DNA of 64,000 bases from Prochlorococcus marinus XMU1412. Lineage in GTDB: Bacteria; Cyanobacteriota; Cyanobacteriia; PCC-6307; Cyanobiaceae. Every line of letters begins with the position of its first letter. Position 1 is the first letter of the stretch. A program made the translations under genes and the position numbers. The notes beneath the pieces are model-generated. The model was not told the DNA's origin, did not search any database, and worked only from the letters and a program-made list of their open reading frames with translations. The stretch covers positions 62,001 to 126,000 of the forward strand of contig NZ_JAAORJ010000002.1 in the NCBI RefSeq assembly GCF_017696315.1, given 5' to 3'. Below, in pieces: positions 48,640 through 58,237 of the stretch.

Positions 48640-49724
48640 TGATAAAGTTTTTAAATAATAAACTTTTTCGTTATTTATCCGTTTTTTTATTATTAAATTC
48701 TTCAATCCTCCCAGCTAAATCTTCAAGTGCTCTGGCGGCATGGGTAATAAACACTAATGGTGTTTTAGAATTAAGAACTAAATCAAATACAAATTTAAAA
48801 GCATACTTTCAGAAGGCCAACCAAATATCTGGCAGTAGATTCTGGGTGGATTTTCCGGGAGAATTAAAAAATCCCAGAAAAATAAAAGGTAATGGCCCAA
48901 TAAAAGAAATTAGATTAGGTAAACCAAATAAGGGTAAAACAAGACTAGTAATTGAATTTAAGGAAGAGACTTATTTGAAACCTTTGACTTGGCGATTAGT
49001 TGGCTTAGATCAAAACAGGTGGAGAATCAAACTATTTAACCCAAAATATACTTTTAAGAAGATTGGTGAAGGTCAAGTTGTTAAAAGAATAAAAAATATT
49101 AAAGAAAATCAAAAATCAATTCATAAGAAGAAAAGTGATTATCAATACTTGAAATTACCAGATGTCAAACAAAATAAATTCTTGGTTGTTATCGACCCTG
49201 GGCATGGAGGTCCTGATCCTGGAGCCATAGGTATTGGTGGAATTAGGGAAACAGATGTTGTACTAGAGGTCTCCAAAATTGTTAAAAATTTACTATCTGA
49301 GAAAGGTGTCAAAGTGAAATTAACCAGAAAAAATGAAGTTGATTTGGATTTACCTCCAAGAGTTTCCTTTGCTAACAATACGGATGCAGATATTTTTGTA
49401 AGTATTCATGCAAATGCCTCAAGAGGAAAAAGAAGGGATATTAATGGATTAGAAACCTTCTATTATAGAGGTTGGAGAGGTAGGCTACTTGCTAAAAAAA
49501 TTCAAAAACAAATTCTAAGGGTTTCTCCTGGGAGTCCTGATCGAGGCGTTAAACAAGGTAGATTTTACGTAATCAAAAATACTAGGATGCCTGCAGTTCT
49601 TGTAGAAATTGGATTTTTAACGGGGAGATTAGATGCAAGAAGATTAGAAAAAACAACACATCGTAAAAGATTAGCTTATGCGATTGCCAAAGGCATTCTT
49701 GAATATCTATATAAAATAGGGTGA
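48639..49724 (+). CDS. amiC: N-acetylmuramoyl-L-alanine amidase (AmiC type)
   Basis: This exported cell-wall hydrolase (361 residues) has a signal sequence (about 1-30), an AMIN domain (about 31-140) and an Amidase_3 zinc domain from about residue 180. Zinc and catalytic residues lie in IDPGHGGPDPGAIG (H near 189), RETDVVLEV (E), SIHANAS (H near 257) and LVEIGFLTG (catalytic E). Such enzymes split daughter cells at septation. It is coupled to murI, whose GTG start overlaps its stop. Confidence 0.93.
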   Translation: MIKFLNNKLFRYLSVFLLLNSSILPAKSSSALAAWVINTNGVLELRTKSNTNLKAYFQKANQISGSRFWVDFPGELKNPRKIKGNGPIKEIRLGKPNKGKTRLVIEFKEETYLKPLTWRLVGLDQNRWRIKLFNPKYTFKKIGEGQVVKRIKNIKENQKSIHKKKSDYQYLKLPDVKQNKFLVVIDPGHGGPDPGAIGIGGIRETDVVLEVSKIVKNLLSEKGVKVKLTRKNEVDLDLPPRVSFANNTDADIFVSIHANASRGKRRDINGLETFYYRGWRGRLLAKKIQKQILRVSPGSPDRGVKQGRFYVIKNTRMPAVLVEIGFLTGRLDARRLEKTTHRKRLAYAIAKGILEYLYKIG

Positions 49725-50515
49725 AGCTTAAAATAGGAATATTTGATAGTGGAATAGGCGGTTTTACTATCCTTAATTCTTTACTAAAAACGCGGAAAGA
49801 TGTAGAAGTTTTTTATTTAGCGGACACAAAAAGAATACCTTTTGGGAGTAAAAATTTTAAAGAGATAAGATTAATTGCAAATGAGATTTGTAATTTCTTT
49901 CTTGATAAGAATTTGGATGCACTTTTAGTTGCTTGTAACACTACAAATGCGTGTGCACTTGATATCCTAGAAGATACTTTAAAAGTCCCTTGTTTTGACC
50001 TTATAAACTCTGTATCGGAAATAGTAGATAAACAAATAATTGGCGTCTTAGCAACACAAACAACTGTTCGATCATCGTATTACAAGAAAGCTATAAACGC
50101 TAAAAAAGAAAATACGATAGTATTTCAGCAAGAATGTCCAGAATTTGTATCAGAAATTGAAAAAGAAAAATTAAATTTTAATAAGTTAAATAGTCTTTCA
50201 GACTTATACTTAAGACCACTAATAAACAAAAATATTGAAGAATTAATACTTGGATGTAGTCACTATCCTTTGATTTATGACTTTTTAAGAAAAAAATTAG
50301 ATTCAAATATAAAAATTATTGATCCATCGGTAGCATTAATAAAAAAATTTAATGAATCTTTTGCTACTCTAGAAAATGACCGCTATGAGAGTATTTCTTT
50401 CGAAAATATAAAATTTTTTGTTACTTCAGAAAGAGATGAGTTTTCCAATAAAGTAAAATTTTGGCTTGGAATTAATAAAGAAATTAGGTTGGTTAACCTC
50501 CGAAGTAATGTTTGA
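49721..50515 (+). CDS. murI: Glutamate racemase
   Basis: MurI makes D-glutamate for peptidoglycan. The aspartate motif is IGIFDSGIGGFTIL, and the two catalytic cysteines are in LLVACNTTNA (near residue 71) and ILGCSHYPL (near residue 182). The 264-residue length is standard. The GTG start overlaps the stop of the amidase gene by four bases, so two cell-wall genes are translationally coupled. Confidence 0.95.
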   Translation: MKLKIGIFDSGIGGFTILNSLLKTRKDVEVFYLADTKRIPFGSKNFKEIRLIANEICNFFLDKNLDALLVACNTTNACALDILEDTLKVPCFDLINSVSEIVDKQIIGVLATQTTVRSSYYKKAINAKKENTIVFQQECPEFVSEIEKEKLNFNKLNSLSDLYLRPLINKNIEELILGCSHYPLIYDFLRKKLDSNIKIIDPSVALIKKFNESFATLENDRYESISFENIKFFVTSERDEFSNKVKFWLGINKEIRLVNLRSNV

Positions 50516-50542
50516 TTCCTTAAGATATGTAAGAGGTCAATC

Positions 50543-51514
50543 ATGAATACAGTAACAGAGCTACTACAACCAGTTGAAAATGATCTTGATGATCTTATTT
50601 TAGAACTGAAAAATCTTATAGGAGCTGGTCATCCAATTCTTCAAGCCGCAGCAGAACACCTTTTTAGTGCTGGGGGAAAAAGGTTGAGACCTGGTATAGT
50701 TTTATTGATTTCAAAAGCTATATCCCCTAAATTTTGCTTAACTACCAAACATAAAAGGCTTGCTGAAATAACTGAGATGATTCATACAGCCTCATTAGTT
50801 CATGATGATGTTGTTGATGAGGCGTCCACAAGAAGAGGAGTAGATACTGTTCATAGTAGATTTAATACCAGAGTAGCTGTTTTGGCGGGTGACTTTTTAT
50901 TCGCTCAAGCAAGTTGGCACCTAGCAAATCTTGACAATGTAAATGTAGTTAAATTACTTAGTAGAGTAATAATGGATTTAGCAGAGGGAGAAATTAAACA
51001 AAATTTAAATAGATTTGATTCGGCTCAATCTTTTTCCAAATACATTAATAAAAGTTATTGTAAAACAGCCTCATTAATAGCCAATAGTTGTAAAGCAGCT
51101 GGGGTTTTGAGTGGAATTAACGACGTAAACTTAACTTCGTTGTACGATTTTGGCAAAAATATTGGTTTGGCATTCCAAGTTGTAGATGACATTCTTGACT
51201 TTACTGGAAATGATAAACAACTTGGAAAACCCGCTGTAAGTGATCTTGCTAGTGGTTATCTTACCGCCCCAGTTTTATATGCCTTAGAAGAAAATAAACA
51301 ATTGTCAGTTCTTATAAACAGAGAACTTGCTGAAAAAGATGATTTGGATGATGCTCTTAATATAATTATGAACTCTAAAGCTATTGAAAGTTCCAGGAAA
51401 TTAGCTGAGGATTTCGCAATGCTTTCTAAAGAAGCTATAGTCTGGCTTCCTGATTCAGAATATAAAAGAGCTTTAATGGCTCTCCCAGAATTCGTTCTAA
51501 GCCGTATTTATTAG
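50543..51514 (+). CDS. sds: Long-chain all-trans polyprenyl diphosphate synthase (solanesyl type)
   Basis: This trans-prenyltransferase makes the long side chain for plastoquinone. The first aspartate-rich motif DDVVD is at 88-92 in LVHDDVVDEASTRRG, and the second is in FQVVDDILDFTG (about 213-223). FSAGGKRLRPGIVLL is also typical. Small residues just before the first motif (TASLVH) fit a long-chain product. At 323 residues it matches cyanobacterial solanesyl diphosphate synthase. It follows murI after 27 bases. Confidence 0.92.
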   Translation: MNTVTELLQPVENDLDDLILELKNLIGAGHPILQAAAEHLFSAGGKRLRPGIVLLISKAISPKFCLTTKHKRLAEITEMIHTASLVHDDVVDEASTRRGVDTVHSRFNTRVAVLAGDFLFAQASWHLANLDNVNVVKLLSRVIMDLAEGEIKQNLNRFDSAQSFSKYINKSYCKTASLIANSCKAAGVLSGINDVNLTSLYDFGKNIGLAFQVVDDILDFTGNDKQLGKPAVSDLASGYLTAPVLYALEENKQLSVLINRELAEKDDLDDALNIIMNSKAIESSRKLAEDFAMLSKEAIVWLPDSEYKRALMALPEFVLSRIY

Positions 51515-51608
51515 ATCTATTAGAAATAAATCTTTGAGCTAAATTAATATTAAAATTTTTGAAAACCCTAATTTTTTCGAGTAAATTTATAAAATATAGA
51601 TTTACTTA

Positions 51609-53591
51609 ATGTCATTAGATAAAAAAAATTCAATCAATAACATACTTGAAGAAAAGAGAATTTTCCCTCCATCAAAAAAATTTGCAGAAAACTCAAATAT
51701 TAGTACTCAAGAAGAATTACTGAGTCTGAAAAAACAAGCATCAGATAATCCTATTCAATTTTGGGAATCTTTTGCAAAATCTGAATTAAATTGGTTTGAG
51801 CCATTTCAAACTGTATTAGATAACGAAAATGCGCCCTTTTTTAAATGGTTTAAAGAGGGGAAACTCAATATTACATATAACTGCTTAGATAGACACATTA
51901 AGAGAGGGCTTGGAGGAAAGACTGCACTTATATGGGAAGGCGAACCAGGAGATAGCAAAAAATATACTTACGAAGAACTTCTTAAAGAGGTATGTAAAGC
52001 AGCTAATGCACTAAAAGCAATTGGTGTAAAAAAAGGAGATTTGGTCTGTATTTATATGCCGATGATTCCTGAAGCGATGTTTGCGATGTTAGCTTGTGCA
52101 AGAATTGGCGCGCCTCATTCAGTTGTCTTTGGAGGATTTTCTTCAGAAGCTTTAAAAGATAGGTTAATTGATGGAAATGCAAGATATGTTATTACTGCTG
52201 ATGGTGGATTTAGAAAAGATAAAGTGATTGAACTTAAGCAAGCAGTTGATGCGGCAATTGAAAATGGGGCAGATAAAGTTGTTGAAAAAGTTGTGGTTGT
52301 TCAACGAACCAAAAAAAACATTTCGATGGTTGATGATAGAGATTTATGGTGGCACGAATTATTAAAAGATCAAAAAGATCAGTGTGAACCAGAAATAATG
52401 AATAGTGAAGATAGACTTTTTATTCTCTATACTTCAGGCTCTACTGGAAAGCCCAAAGGTGTAGTTCACACTACAGGTGGTTATAATCTTTGGTCCCATT
52501 TGACATTTAAATGGATTTTTGATTTGAAAGATGACGATATTTATTGGTGTACTGCTGATGTTGGTTGGATTACAGGTCATAGTTACATAGTTTATGGGCC
52601 TTTATCTAATGGTGCTACAACCTTAATGTATGAGGGAGTGCCAAGACCCTCAAATTTAGGAGCTTTTTGGGAAATTGTTCAAAAATATAAGGTTTCAATT
52701 TTTTATACTGCACCAACTGCAATAAGAGCATTTATGAAGTCTGGACGTGAAATCCCTGATAAATATAATCTTGAGAGTCTTAGACTTTTGGGTACAGTTG
52801 GAGAACCAATTAATCCTGAAGCATGGATGTGGTACAAAGATGTTATTGGTAAAAATAAATGCCCTATTGTTGATACTTGGTGGCAAACTGAGACTGGCGG
52901 TGTGATGATAAGTCCCTTGCCTGGAGTGGTTGCTACGAAGCCAGGTTCGGCTACTTTCCCTCTGCCAGGAATCGAAGTTGAAATTGTTGATAAGAATGGA
53001 GATAAGGTTAAAGAAAATGAGGGTGGCTATTTAATTATTAAGAAACCATGGCCAGGCATGATGAGAACAATTCACGGAAACTCAGAGAGATATTTGGAGA
53101 GTTATTGGGAATATATTTCCTTTAAAGGAGAAAAAAATGTTTATTTTGCTGGAGATGGAGCACGCATTGATGAAGATGGATATATATGGATTATGGGAAG
53201 AGTTGATGATGTCATAAGTGTTTCAGGACATAGGTTAGGAACAATGGAAATAGAATCTGCATTGGTAAGTCATAAATCTGTTGCAGAGTCTGCAGTCGTT
53301 GGCAAAAAAGATGATTTAAAAGGTGAAGTTATAGTTGCTTTTGTATCCCTAGAGAAAGACGTGAACGGTTCTTCAGAATTAGTAGAGGATCTAAAGAAAC
53401 ATGTTGTTAATGAAATTGGAATTATCGCAAAGCCTGAAAAAATTATAATTTCTGACTCTCTTCCCAAAACACGTAGTGGAAAAATTATGAGGCGAATTTT
53501 AAGATCTTTAGCTGCTGGAGAAAAAATTAGTGGTGATATAAGCACTCTTGAAGATAGTTCTGTTTTGGAAAAGCTGAAAGAATTATCCTAA
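51609..53591 (+). CDS. acs: Acetyl-CoA synthetase
   Basis: Acs activates acetate to acetyl-CoA through an acetyl-adenylate. The AMP-binding P-loop [14 protein letters not shown] lies near residues 272-285, [11 protein letters not shown] near 420, and the C-terminal hinge and catalytic lysine are in [12 protein letters not shown] near 620-630. The 660-residue length is standard. Its last four bases overlap the convergent DUF1350 gene. Confidence 0.97.
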   Translation: MSLDKKNSINNILEEKRIFPPSKKFAENSNISTQEELLSLKKQASDNPIQFWESFAKSELNWFEPFQTVLDNENAPFFKWFKEGKLNITYNCLDRHIKRGLGGKTALIWEGEPGDSKKYTYEELLKEVCKAANALKAIGVKKGDLVCIYMPMIPEAMFAMLACARIGAPHSVVFGGFSSEALKDRLIDGNARYVITADGGFRKDKVIELKQAVDAAIENGADKVVEKVVVVQRTKKNISMVDDRDLWWHELLKDQKDQCEPEIMNSEDRLFILYTSGSTGKPKGVVHTTGGYNLWSHLTFKWIFDLKDDDIYWCTADVGWITGHSYIVYGPLSNGATTLMYEGVPRPSNLGAFWEIVQKYKVSIFYTAPTAIRAFMKSGREIPDKYNLESLRLLGTVGEPINPEAWMWYKDVIGKNKCPIVDTWWQTETGGVMISPLPGVVATKPGSATFPLPGIEVEIVDKNGDKVKENEGGYLIIKKPWPGMMRTIHGNSERYLESYWEYISFKGEKNVYFAGDGARIDEDGYIWIMGRVDDVISVSGHRLGTMEIESALVSHKSVAESAVVGKKDDLKGEVIVAFVSLEKDVNGSSELVEDLKKHVVNEIGIIAKPEKIIISDSLPKTRSGKIMRRILRSLAAGEKISGDISTLEDSSVLEKLKELS

Positions 53592-54310
53592 TCAGATTCA
53601 TCAATTAAATTGGAAATTTTTTTTATAGTATTTCTTTTGAATTCATCATCTGCCCAGTCTCCCAAAAAATTTTCTCTTAGTCCTGCGCTTGCAATTATAG
53701 TATGTGTACCTTTTAACATTACTCCCTTTGAATTATCTTCTTTTCTTGCTTTCAGACAAGAAAATAATTTATCTGTTTGATCTAATTCATCTGAGTTGAA
53801 TTTTATTAGGAAGTTATTTTTTTGATTATATGTTTTTTCAATTAATCGCAAAGTTCTTTCAGGGCTTGGGCTGAATTCACTGTTGAATTCTAATTTTCGA
53901 GAAATTTGTTTCAATAATGGAATAGATTTATTAGCACTGAAGTTGTTAAAACTTATTGATATGAATTTTTCGCAATTTCTTCCACCATCAGGAGAAATTA
54001 GATGAAGTTTGCAGCCTAGGCTATGACCAATTCTTATTGAAGGAATTGATGTCCCTATTCTCTTTGATAAAGATATTCGACAATTCTTGAAATCCCTCCA
54101 TGCTTTAATAGCAAGTTGTTGGTGATCAAATTGTGGAGTGTATTTATATGCATGTACTGCATAGTTTTTATTAATTAAACTCTCTATGAATCTTTTATAA
54201 GTTAAATCTGGTTTAGAAGCCAGATAACTTCCACCAATAAATTCTACAATTTTTTTAGGATTTGAAGGCCAATAACAAAAATTATTAAATTGAAATTTTG
54301 TAAAAGTCAT
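53588..54310 (-). CDS. DUF1350 family alpha/beta-hydrolase-like protein
   Basis: This 240-residue protein belongs to DUF1350, a cyanobacterial and plant chloroplast family with an alpha/beta-hydrolase look. [22 protein letters not shown] gives the first strand and oxyanion-like loop, and [12 protein letters not shown] contains a nucleophile elbow [14 protein letters not shown] may hold the histidine. Substrate and activity are unknown. There is no signal peptide. Its 3' end overlaps acs by four bases. Confidence 0.78.
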   Translation of the reverse strand: MTFTKFQFNNFCYWPSNPKKIVEFIGGSYLASKPDLTYKRFIESLINKNYAVHAYKYTPQFDHQQLAIKAWRDFKNCRISLSKRIGTSIPSIRIGHSLGCKLHLISPDGGRNCEKFISISFNNFSANKSIPLLKQISRKLEFNSEFSPSPERTLRLIEKTYNQKNNFLIKFNSDELDQTDKLFSCLKARKEDNSKGVMLKGTHTIIASAGLRENFLGDWADDEFKRNTIKKISNLIDESD

Positions 54311-54427
54311 ATTCTATAAACTAAGAATGTTTCAAAAATTATTTTCTAATCATGTTTCTTAATTAATATTAATTTAAGAGAAATTTTTATTAAATGCGTC
54401 AAGATAAATAAAAGCGTTTTTAGCTAA

Positions 54428-55207
54428 TTGGAACTATCTAACAAAAAAGAATTAAATCAATTGGATATTCTTCAGGATCAAGTTATCAGTTATCCATCTG
54501 AAGAAAGTGTTGCTAATCAGAATAAAAAAATTGAAAAAATTTTAATTCTTGATACTGAAACAACAGGTTTAGATGAAAATAAAGATGAGGTGATAGAGAT
54601 AGGTTGTATTTTGTTTGATGTATCTTTTAAATGTGTACTTTCACAGGTCTCATTTTTATTCCCAGTTAGTAATAATGAAGCAGAATATGTTAATGGCATA
54701 TCTGCAGAAGTAACTAATATCTCTCAACCATGGGAAGATGGATTGAATTTCTTTTTAAAACTTGTTGATAGTTCGGATTTCATTGTCGCGCATAATGTAG
54801 AGTTTGATAAGAAATGGTTTGGGAAAGGAAGATTACCTAAACTTAATAAAAAATGGATATGTAGTTTAGAAGATATTAATTGGTCTTTTCAAAAATCACT
54901 AAAAAATAGACCCTCAGTAACCGATCTAGCTTTATCTTTTTCAATACCAGTTTGGAATTTACATAGAGCTTTATCTGATTGCTTTTACATATCTGAAGTC
55001 TTCAAAAAATGCGATAATTTAGAGGAACTTTTACTTAAAGCTACTGAACCAAGGTTTTTATACAAGGCCCTGATTAGTTACGAAGATAGGTCTTTAGCTA
55101 AAAATGCTGGGTTCAGATGGAATAGTCCTGTGCAAGGAGCTTGGTCAAGAAAATTAACTACTGATGAGGCAAAAAATCTTGATTTTAGAGTTGAGATTTT
55201 GAATTAA
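54428..55207 (+). CDS. DnaQ-like DEDDh 3'-5' exonuclease
   Basis: The 259-residue protein has the DEDDh exonuclease motifs: ILDTETTGL (D and E), IVAHNVEFDKKWF (second Asp) and LHRALSDCFY (HxxxxD type). A C-terminal segment of about 50 residues, with KNAGFRWNSPVQGAWSRKLT, follows the nuclease domain and looks like a small accessory module. Homologues are related to the epsilon proofreading subunit, but this is a stand-alone protein and its substrate is not known. The start is a TTG and the first 35 residues are polar and poorly conserved in character. Confidence 0.82.
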   Translation: MELSNKKELNQLDILQDQVISYPSEESVANQNKKIEKILILDTETTGLDENKDEVIEIGCILFDVSFKCVLSQVSFLFPVSNNEAEYVNGISAEVTNISQPWEDGLNFFLKLVDSSDFIVAHNVEFDKKWFGKGRLPKLNKKWICSLEDINWSFQKSLKNRPSVTDLALSFSIPVWNLHRALSDCFYISEVFKKCDNLEELLLKATEPRFLYKALISYEDRSLAKNAGFRWNSPVQGAWSRKLTTDEAKNLDFRVEILN

Positions 55208-55237
55208 TATTTATTTAATTTTTGACTAAGAAAATAT

Positions 55238-55660
55238 TTAGTGCATCTTACAAGGCATCCATTTATCACCCATTTTATGTGCTCCAATACATCCGTATTT
55301 TGAAGCAGCATTTTCAGCCTCTTGTTTAGTGTTAAATAGATCTGACATCATATTTTCCTTATTTGAATTTGAAATTTGTTTGGAATGATTTTGATGATTT
55401 TTATGAGAATTAGGTGAATACTCCCATATCCCCATAGTAGTAACACCGGCAGAGATAATTCCCATTCCGACGACTGATAAATTGACTATTCCCATTGCGA
55501 CTGCACCAAAAGAAAATACACCCATTGGAACTACCCCTATACTTATTACTCCCATTGGCACTATTCCTATTGAAACTATACCAAGAGGTGCTATACCAAA
55601 AGCAATTTTTTTTGGTTTTGTACCGCAATGTTGATTCTCTTTACTTTTATTAATTCCCAA
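55238..55660 (-). CDS. DUF3721 protein with a 12-fold glycine pentad repeat
   Basis: The 140 residues fall into three parts. Residues 22-77 have Gly every fifth position (G22, 27, 32 and so on to 77; only S62 breaks it) with hydrophobic residues between and no charge. A polar linker holds H86, H89 and H92 spaced by three. The C-terminal 33 residues match the DUF3721 motif of marine cyanobacteria, with C124, H128, C137 and H140 in KYGCIGAHKMGDKWMPCKMH. The repeat part is probably membrane-embedded or a hydrophobic beta-solenoid. A metal-binding tail is inferred from the Cys/His pattern. Function is unknown. Confidence 0.75.
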   Translation of the reverse strand: MGINKSKENQHCGTKPKKIAFGIAPLGIVSIGIVPMGVISIGVVPMGVFSFGAVAMGIVNLSVVGMGIISAGVTTMGIWEYSPNSHKNHQNHSKQISNSNKENMMSDLFNTKQEAENAASKYGCIGAHKMGDKWMPCKMH

Positions 55661-55758
55661 TAGTTTTTCTAAATGTTAAATTAAAATTGTCTCACAAAAT
55701 AACCAATCAAAGATTAATTTCTAGATGAATTAAAAATTTTGAATTATTTTTTAGAACT

Positions 55759-57039
55759 TTGAATAACTTAAAAAACCTAAGGGGAACAGTAGATCTATTT
55801 CCTGATCAATTAATAAAGTGGCAAAACGTTGAAAAAATTTTATTAGAACAGCTTTCTAGAGCATCCATCAAAGAAATAAGAACACCAATATTGGAAATGA
55901 CCGAATTATTTATAAGAGGAATTGGTGAAGGAACAGATGTTGTCAGTAAGGAAATGTATACATTTCTTGATAGGGGGGAGAGATCTTGCACTCTAAGACC
56001 TGAAGGAACAGCCTCAGTCGCACGAGCGTTAATACAAAATGGAATATCGTCTAATCCTCTTCAAAAACTTTGGTACATGGGTCCTATGTTTCGATACGAA
56101 AGACCTCAAGCAGGCAGGCAAAGACAGTTTCATCAATTAGGTGTTGAGTTTATAGGACATGATTCAGTTAGAAGTGATGTTGAAATTATTGCTTTAGCTT
56201 GGGATATCTTAGGTAAATTAGGAATAAAAGAACTCAATCTTGAAATAAATACGTTAGGTGATACTAATGACAGATCAAATTTTCAAAAATCTTTTTTAAA
56301 ATGGTTAGAAACAAATAAAGATTCTCTAGATTTAGATTCTCAGAATAGAATTTCTAAAAATCCTTTGAGGATTTTGGATTCAAAGAATATTCAAACTAAA
56401 AAAGTTCTTGAAAATGCACCAAGATTATTTAATTTTTTATCTGAAAAAAGTCATAACAGATATTTAGACTTAAAAAGAAAATTAGAGGTTTTAAAAATAC
56501 CTTATGTAGAAAATTTTAATCTTGTAAGAGGTTTAGATTACTACACTCATACAGCTTTTGAAATTACTAGTGGGGCTCTTGGCTCCCAAGCTACAGTTTG
56601 CGGAGGAGGGAGATACGACGATTTAATAAAGCAAATGGGAGGGCCAAACACTCCTGCAATTGGTTTCGCTATTGGTTTAGAAAGATTAATTTTACTCGCA
56701 GGAAAAGAGCTTGAAATTCCAAGAAATACTGATATCTATATCATTAATCAAGGCTTAATTGCTGAATCATTAGCAATGGATTTATCTAGAAAATTAAGAA
56801 ATTACGATTTGTTAGTTGAGTTAGATTTAAGCGGAGCCTCATTCTCTAAGCAATTTAAAAAGGCAAATAAACTTAAATCTAAAAGTATTATTGTTATTGG
56901 TGATGATGAGGCAGTTAATGGGGAATTTATTATACGACTCTTTGATCAATCAGGTAATGGGAATGAAGAGGAGGTTATATCTTTTGAGAATGATATTAAA
57001 TTAGAAAATTGGATAAATAATAACTTACTTGTAAAGTGA
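55759..57039 (+). CDS. hisS: Histidyl-tRNA synthetase
   Basis: HisS charges tRNA-His and is a class II synthetase. Visible are LRGTVDLFPDQLIKWQNVE at the start, motif 2 MFRYERPQAGRQRQFHQLGVEF, the histidine-specific LVRGLDYYTHTAFEI and motif 3 GFAIGLERLILL, followed by the anticodon-binding domain (about 325-426). The 426-residue length is typical. The start is a TTG. Its TGA overlaps the ATG of the next small gene. Confidence 0.97.
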   Translation: MNNLKNLRGTVDLFPDQLIKWQNVEKILLEQLSRASIKEIRTPILEMTELFIRGIGEGTDVVSKEMYTFLDRGERSCTLRPEGTASVARALIQNGISSNPLQKLWYMGPMFRYERPQAGRQRQFHQLGVEFIGHDSVRSDVEIIALAWDILGKLGIKELNLEINTLGDTNDRSNFQKSFLKWLETNKDSLDLDSQNRISKNPLRILDSKNIQTKKVLENAPRLFNFLSEKSHNRYLDLKRKLEVLKIPYVENFNLVRGLDYYTHTAFEITSGALGSQATVCGGGRYDDLIKQMGGPNTPAIGFAIGLERLILLAGKELEIPRNTDIYIINQGLIAESLAMDLSRKLRNYDLLVELDLSGASFSKQFKKANKLKSKSIIVIGDDEAVNGEFIIRLFDQSGNGNEEEVISFENDIKLENWINNNLLVK

Positions 57040-57329
57040 TGTTCTTGAAGATAGTGATAATTTTTCTTTTTATATTTATTTTTTTTAATTTAAGGAATTT
57101 TCTTAAATTAAATAGAAAACAAAAAGTTTTTAATTCTAAAAAAATAACAACTTTCAATAAAAAGAATCTTAAAAATTGGATGAATTTAACTAAAAAAGAA
57201 AGATATAACTTAACAAAACAAGATTCTCTTAACTACATGGATAAAAGAAAACTTTTATTAGACGAAATTAGAAATGAATATAAGAAAATATCTAGAAAAA
57301 ATTCTGAGGGGAACATTAAGAAGAAATAA
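57039..57329 (+). CDS. Small membrane-anchored basic protein
   Basis: Not recognised. The 96 residues begin with one hydrophobic helix (about 3-20, rich in Phe and Ile), followed by a strongly basic, Lys/Asn-rich tail with LTKKERYNLTKQDSLNYMDKRKLLLDEIRNEY. I start it at the ATG at 57039, which overlaps the hisS stop, and not at the GTG one codon earlier. Coupling to hisS and a two-base gap to the next gene suggest an operon of three. Confidence 0.6.
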   Translation: MFLKIVIIFLFIFIFFNLRNFLKLNRKQKVFNSKKITTFNKKNLKNWMNLTKKERYNLTKQDSLNYMDKRKLLLDEIRNEYKKISRKNSEGNIKKK

Positions 57330-57331
57330 TT

Positions 57332-57631
57332 ATGGAAAATTACTGGACTTTTAATAAAACCATAAAAGGATTAAGACATTTTGTTTTAGTAAATGAGATT
57401 AAAGAAAAAGGAAATATTAGTTTTTTAATGGTTTCTGTCCTTGATTCTGAAATTAACTTAAAAACTACTTATGAGGAATTGATAAATAGTGGAAATTGGC
57501 ACAAGGGTTGGATCAATCTTTCAAAGCATCAATCGATTACAGAAGAATACGTTAACTATAAATCCATCAATAAAGGAAAGGGTATCGATGAGATATTCAT
57601 TAATGAAGATTCTTTATTTAATATTTCTTAA
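57332..57631 (+). CDS. TIGR02450-like Trp-rich protein
   Basis: The 99-residue protein fits the pattern of the Trp-rich TIGR02450 family: a W near the start (YWTFNKTIKGLRHFVLV), a central strand SFLMVSVLDSEINLKTTYEEL and NSGNWHKGWINL. That family is small, found in marine bacteria and cyanobacteria, and of unknown function. It lies two bases after the preceding small gene downstream of hisS. The C-terminal 30 residues are polar and may be lineage-specific. Confidence 0.65.
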   Translation: MENYWTFNKTIKGLRHFVLVNEIKEKGNISFLMVSVLDSEINLKTTYEELINSGNWHKGWINLSKHQSITEEYVNYKSINKGKGIDEIFINEDSLFNIS

Positions 57632-57767
57632 TTTGATATAAATCTTTCAAGTCTCTTTTCTTTGTAAATACTAGGTTTTTCGTGACTTAATAATTATTTA
57701 AAAGTTTTACCCCTTTCAAAAAAATAAAATTAACGTTATCAAGGATTAATAATATTTACTTAATTCA

Positions 57768-58001
57768 ATGTTAGGGGATATGTGGAGCTCATCTGAGTTG
57801 ACCTCGGAAAAACTGGGAATAACTGAAATTAAACTTTCTTTTTTACGTGAAAATGGAATACTCAAGCCAGGGATTCATTGGAAAAGCTCTCCACTCGGTC
57901 AGAAAAAACCTTGGAAACCCAAAGCGCTATACAACATAAAAATGTGCAGAGAAATAATTAATAAATTTTATTCTGAAGAAAACTATAATATTGCAGCCTA
58001 A
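57768..58001 (+). CDS. Small protein with a winged-helix/excisionase-like pattern
   Basis: This 77-residue protein is not recognised by name. The run LTSEKLGITEIKLSFLRENGILKPGIHWKSSP (about 11-42) follows the layout of MerR- or excisionase-like DNA-binding heads: a helix-turn-helix, then a wing with PGxHW. The second half contains KPWKPKALYNIKMCREIINKFY. M5 (57780) is a possible alternative start. It ends seven bases before a hairpin that may terminate it. Confidence 0.55.
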   Translation: MLGDMWSSSELTSEKLGITEIKLSFLRENGILKPGIHWKSSPLGQKKPWKPKALYNIKMCREIINKFYSEENYNIAA

Positions 58002-58007
58002 AAAATG

Positions 58008-58040
58008 ATATATTTTCCTGACTTATTTGGGAAAATATAT
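58008..58040. terminator. Hairpin between two convergent small genes
   Basis: A perfect 11-bp inverted repeat, ATATATTTTCC (58008-58018) with GGAAAATATAT (58030-58040), is separated by an 11-base loop. It lies exactly between the convergent small genes ending at 58001 and 58048. It has little G+C and no long T-run, so it would be a weak bidirectional terminator. Confidence 0.5.
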
Positions 58041-58047
58041 AAGATAT

Positions 58048-58224
58048 TTATTCGATTAGATTCTCATCCTTACACTCAATAAGAGTGTTTTGCAAAGTTG
58101 GATATAAGTTAATCATATTTATATATTGTTTCGATTTTCTGTAAGATTTTGCAGCCTTTTTGTAATGAACTTCAGATTTCATTTCTAGTGAAAATTTTCT
58201 AGAAGACTCTTGAGAAGTAGTCAT
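58048..58224 (-). CDS. Short ORF (58 residues), hypothetical
   Basis: An ATG at 58224 opens a 58-codon frame ending at 58048. The product is polar and basic in its centre, with SEVHYKKAAKSYRKSKQYINMINLYP, and ends in an acidic tail. The amphipathic Lys/Tyr/Ala helix looks like real protein rather than random translation of A+T-rich DNA. An AGGA lies about 12 bases upstream of the start. It ends eight bases before the hairpin at 58008-58040. Function is unknown. Confidence 0.55.
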   Translation of the reverse strand: MTTSQESSRKFSLEMKSEVHYKKAAKSYRKSKQYINMINLYPTLQNTLIECKDENLIE

Positions 58225-58237
58225 AATATTAGATGTC

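Noticed and set aside
55410-55628. Second minus-strand frame inside the DUF3721 gene
   Set aside because: It is the same repeat read in a shifted frame. Its Cys/Trp/Tyr-rich sequence has no family match in character, while the chosen frame ends in the DUF3721 motif.
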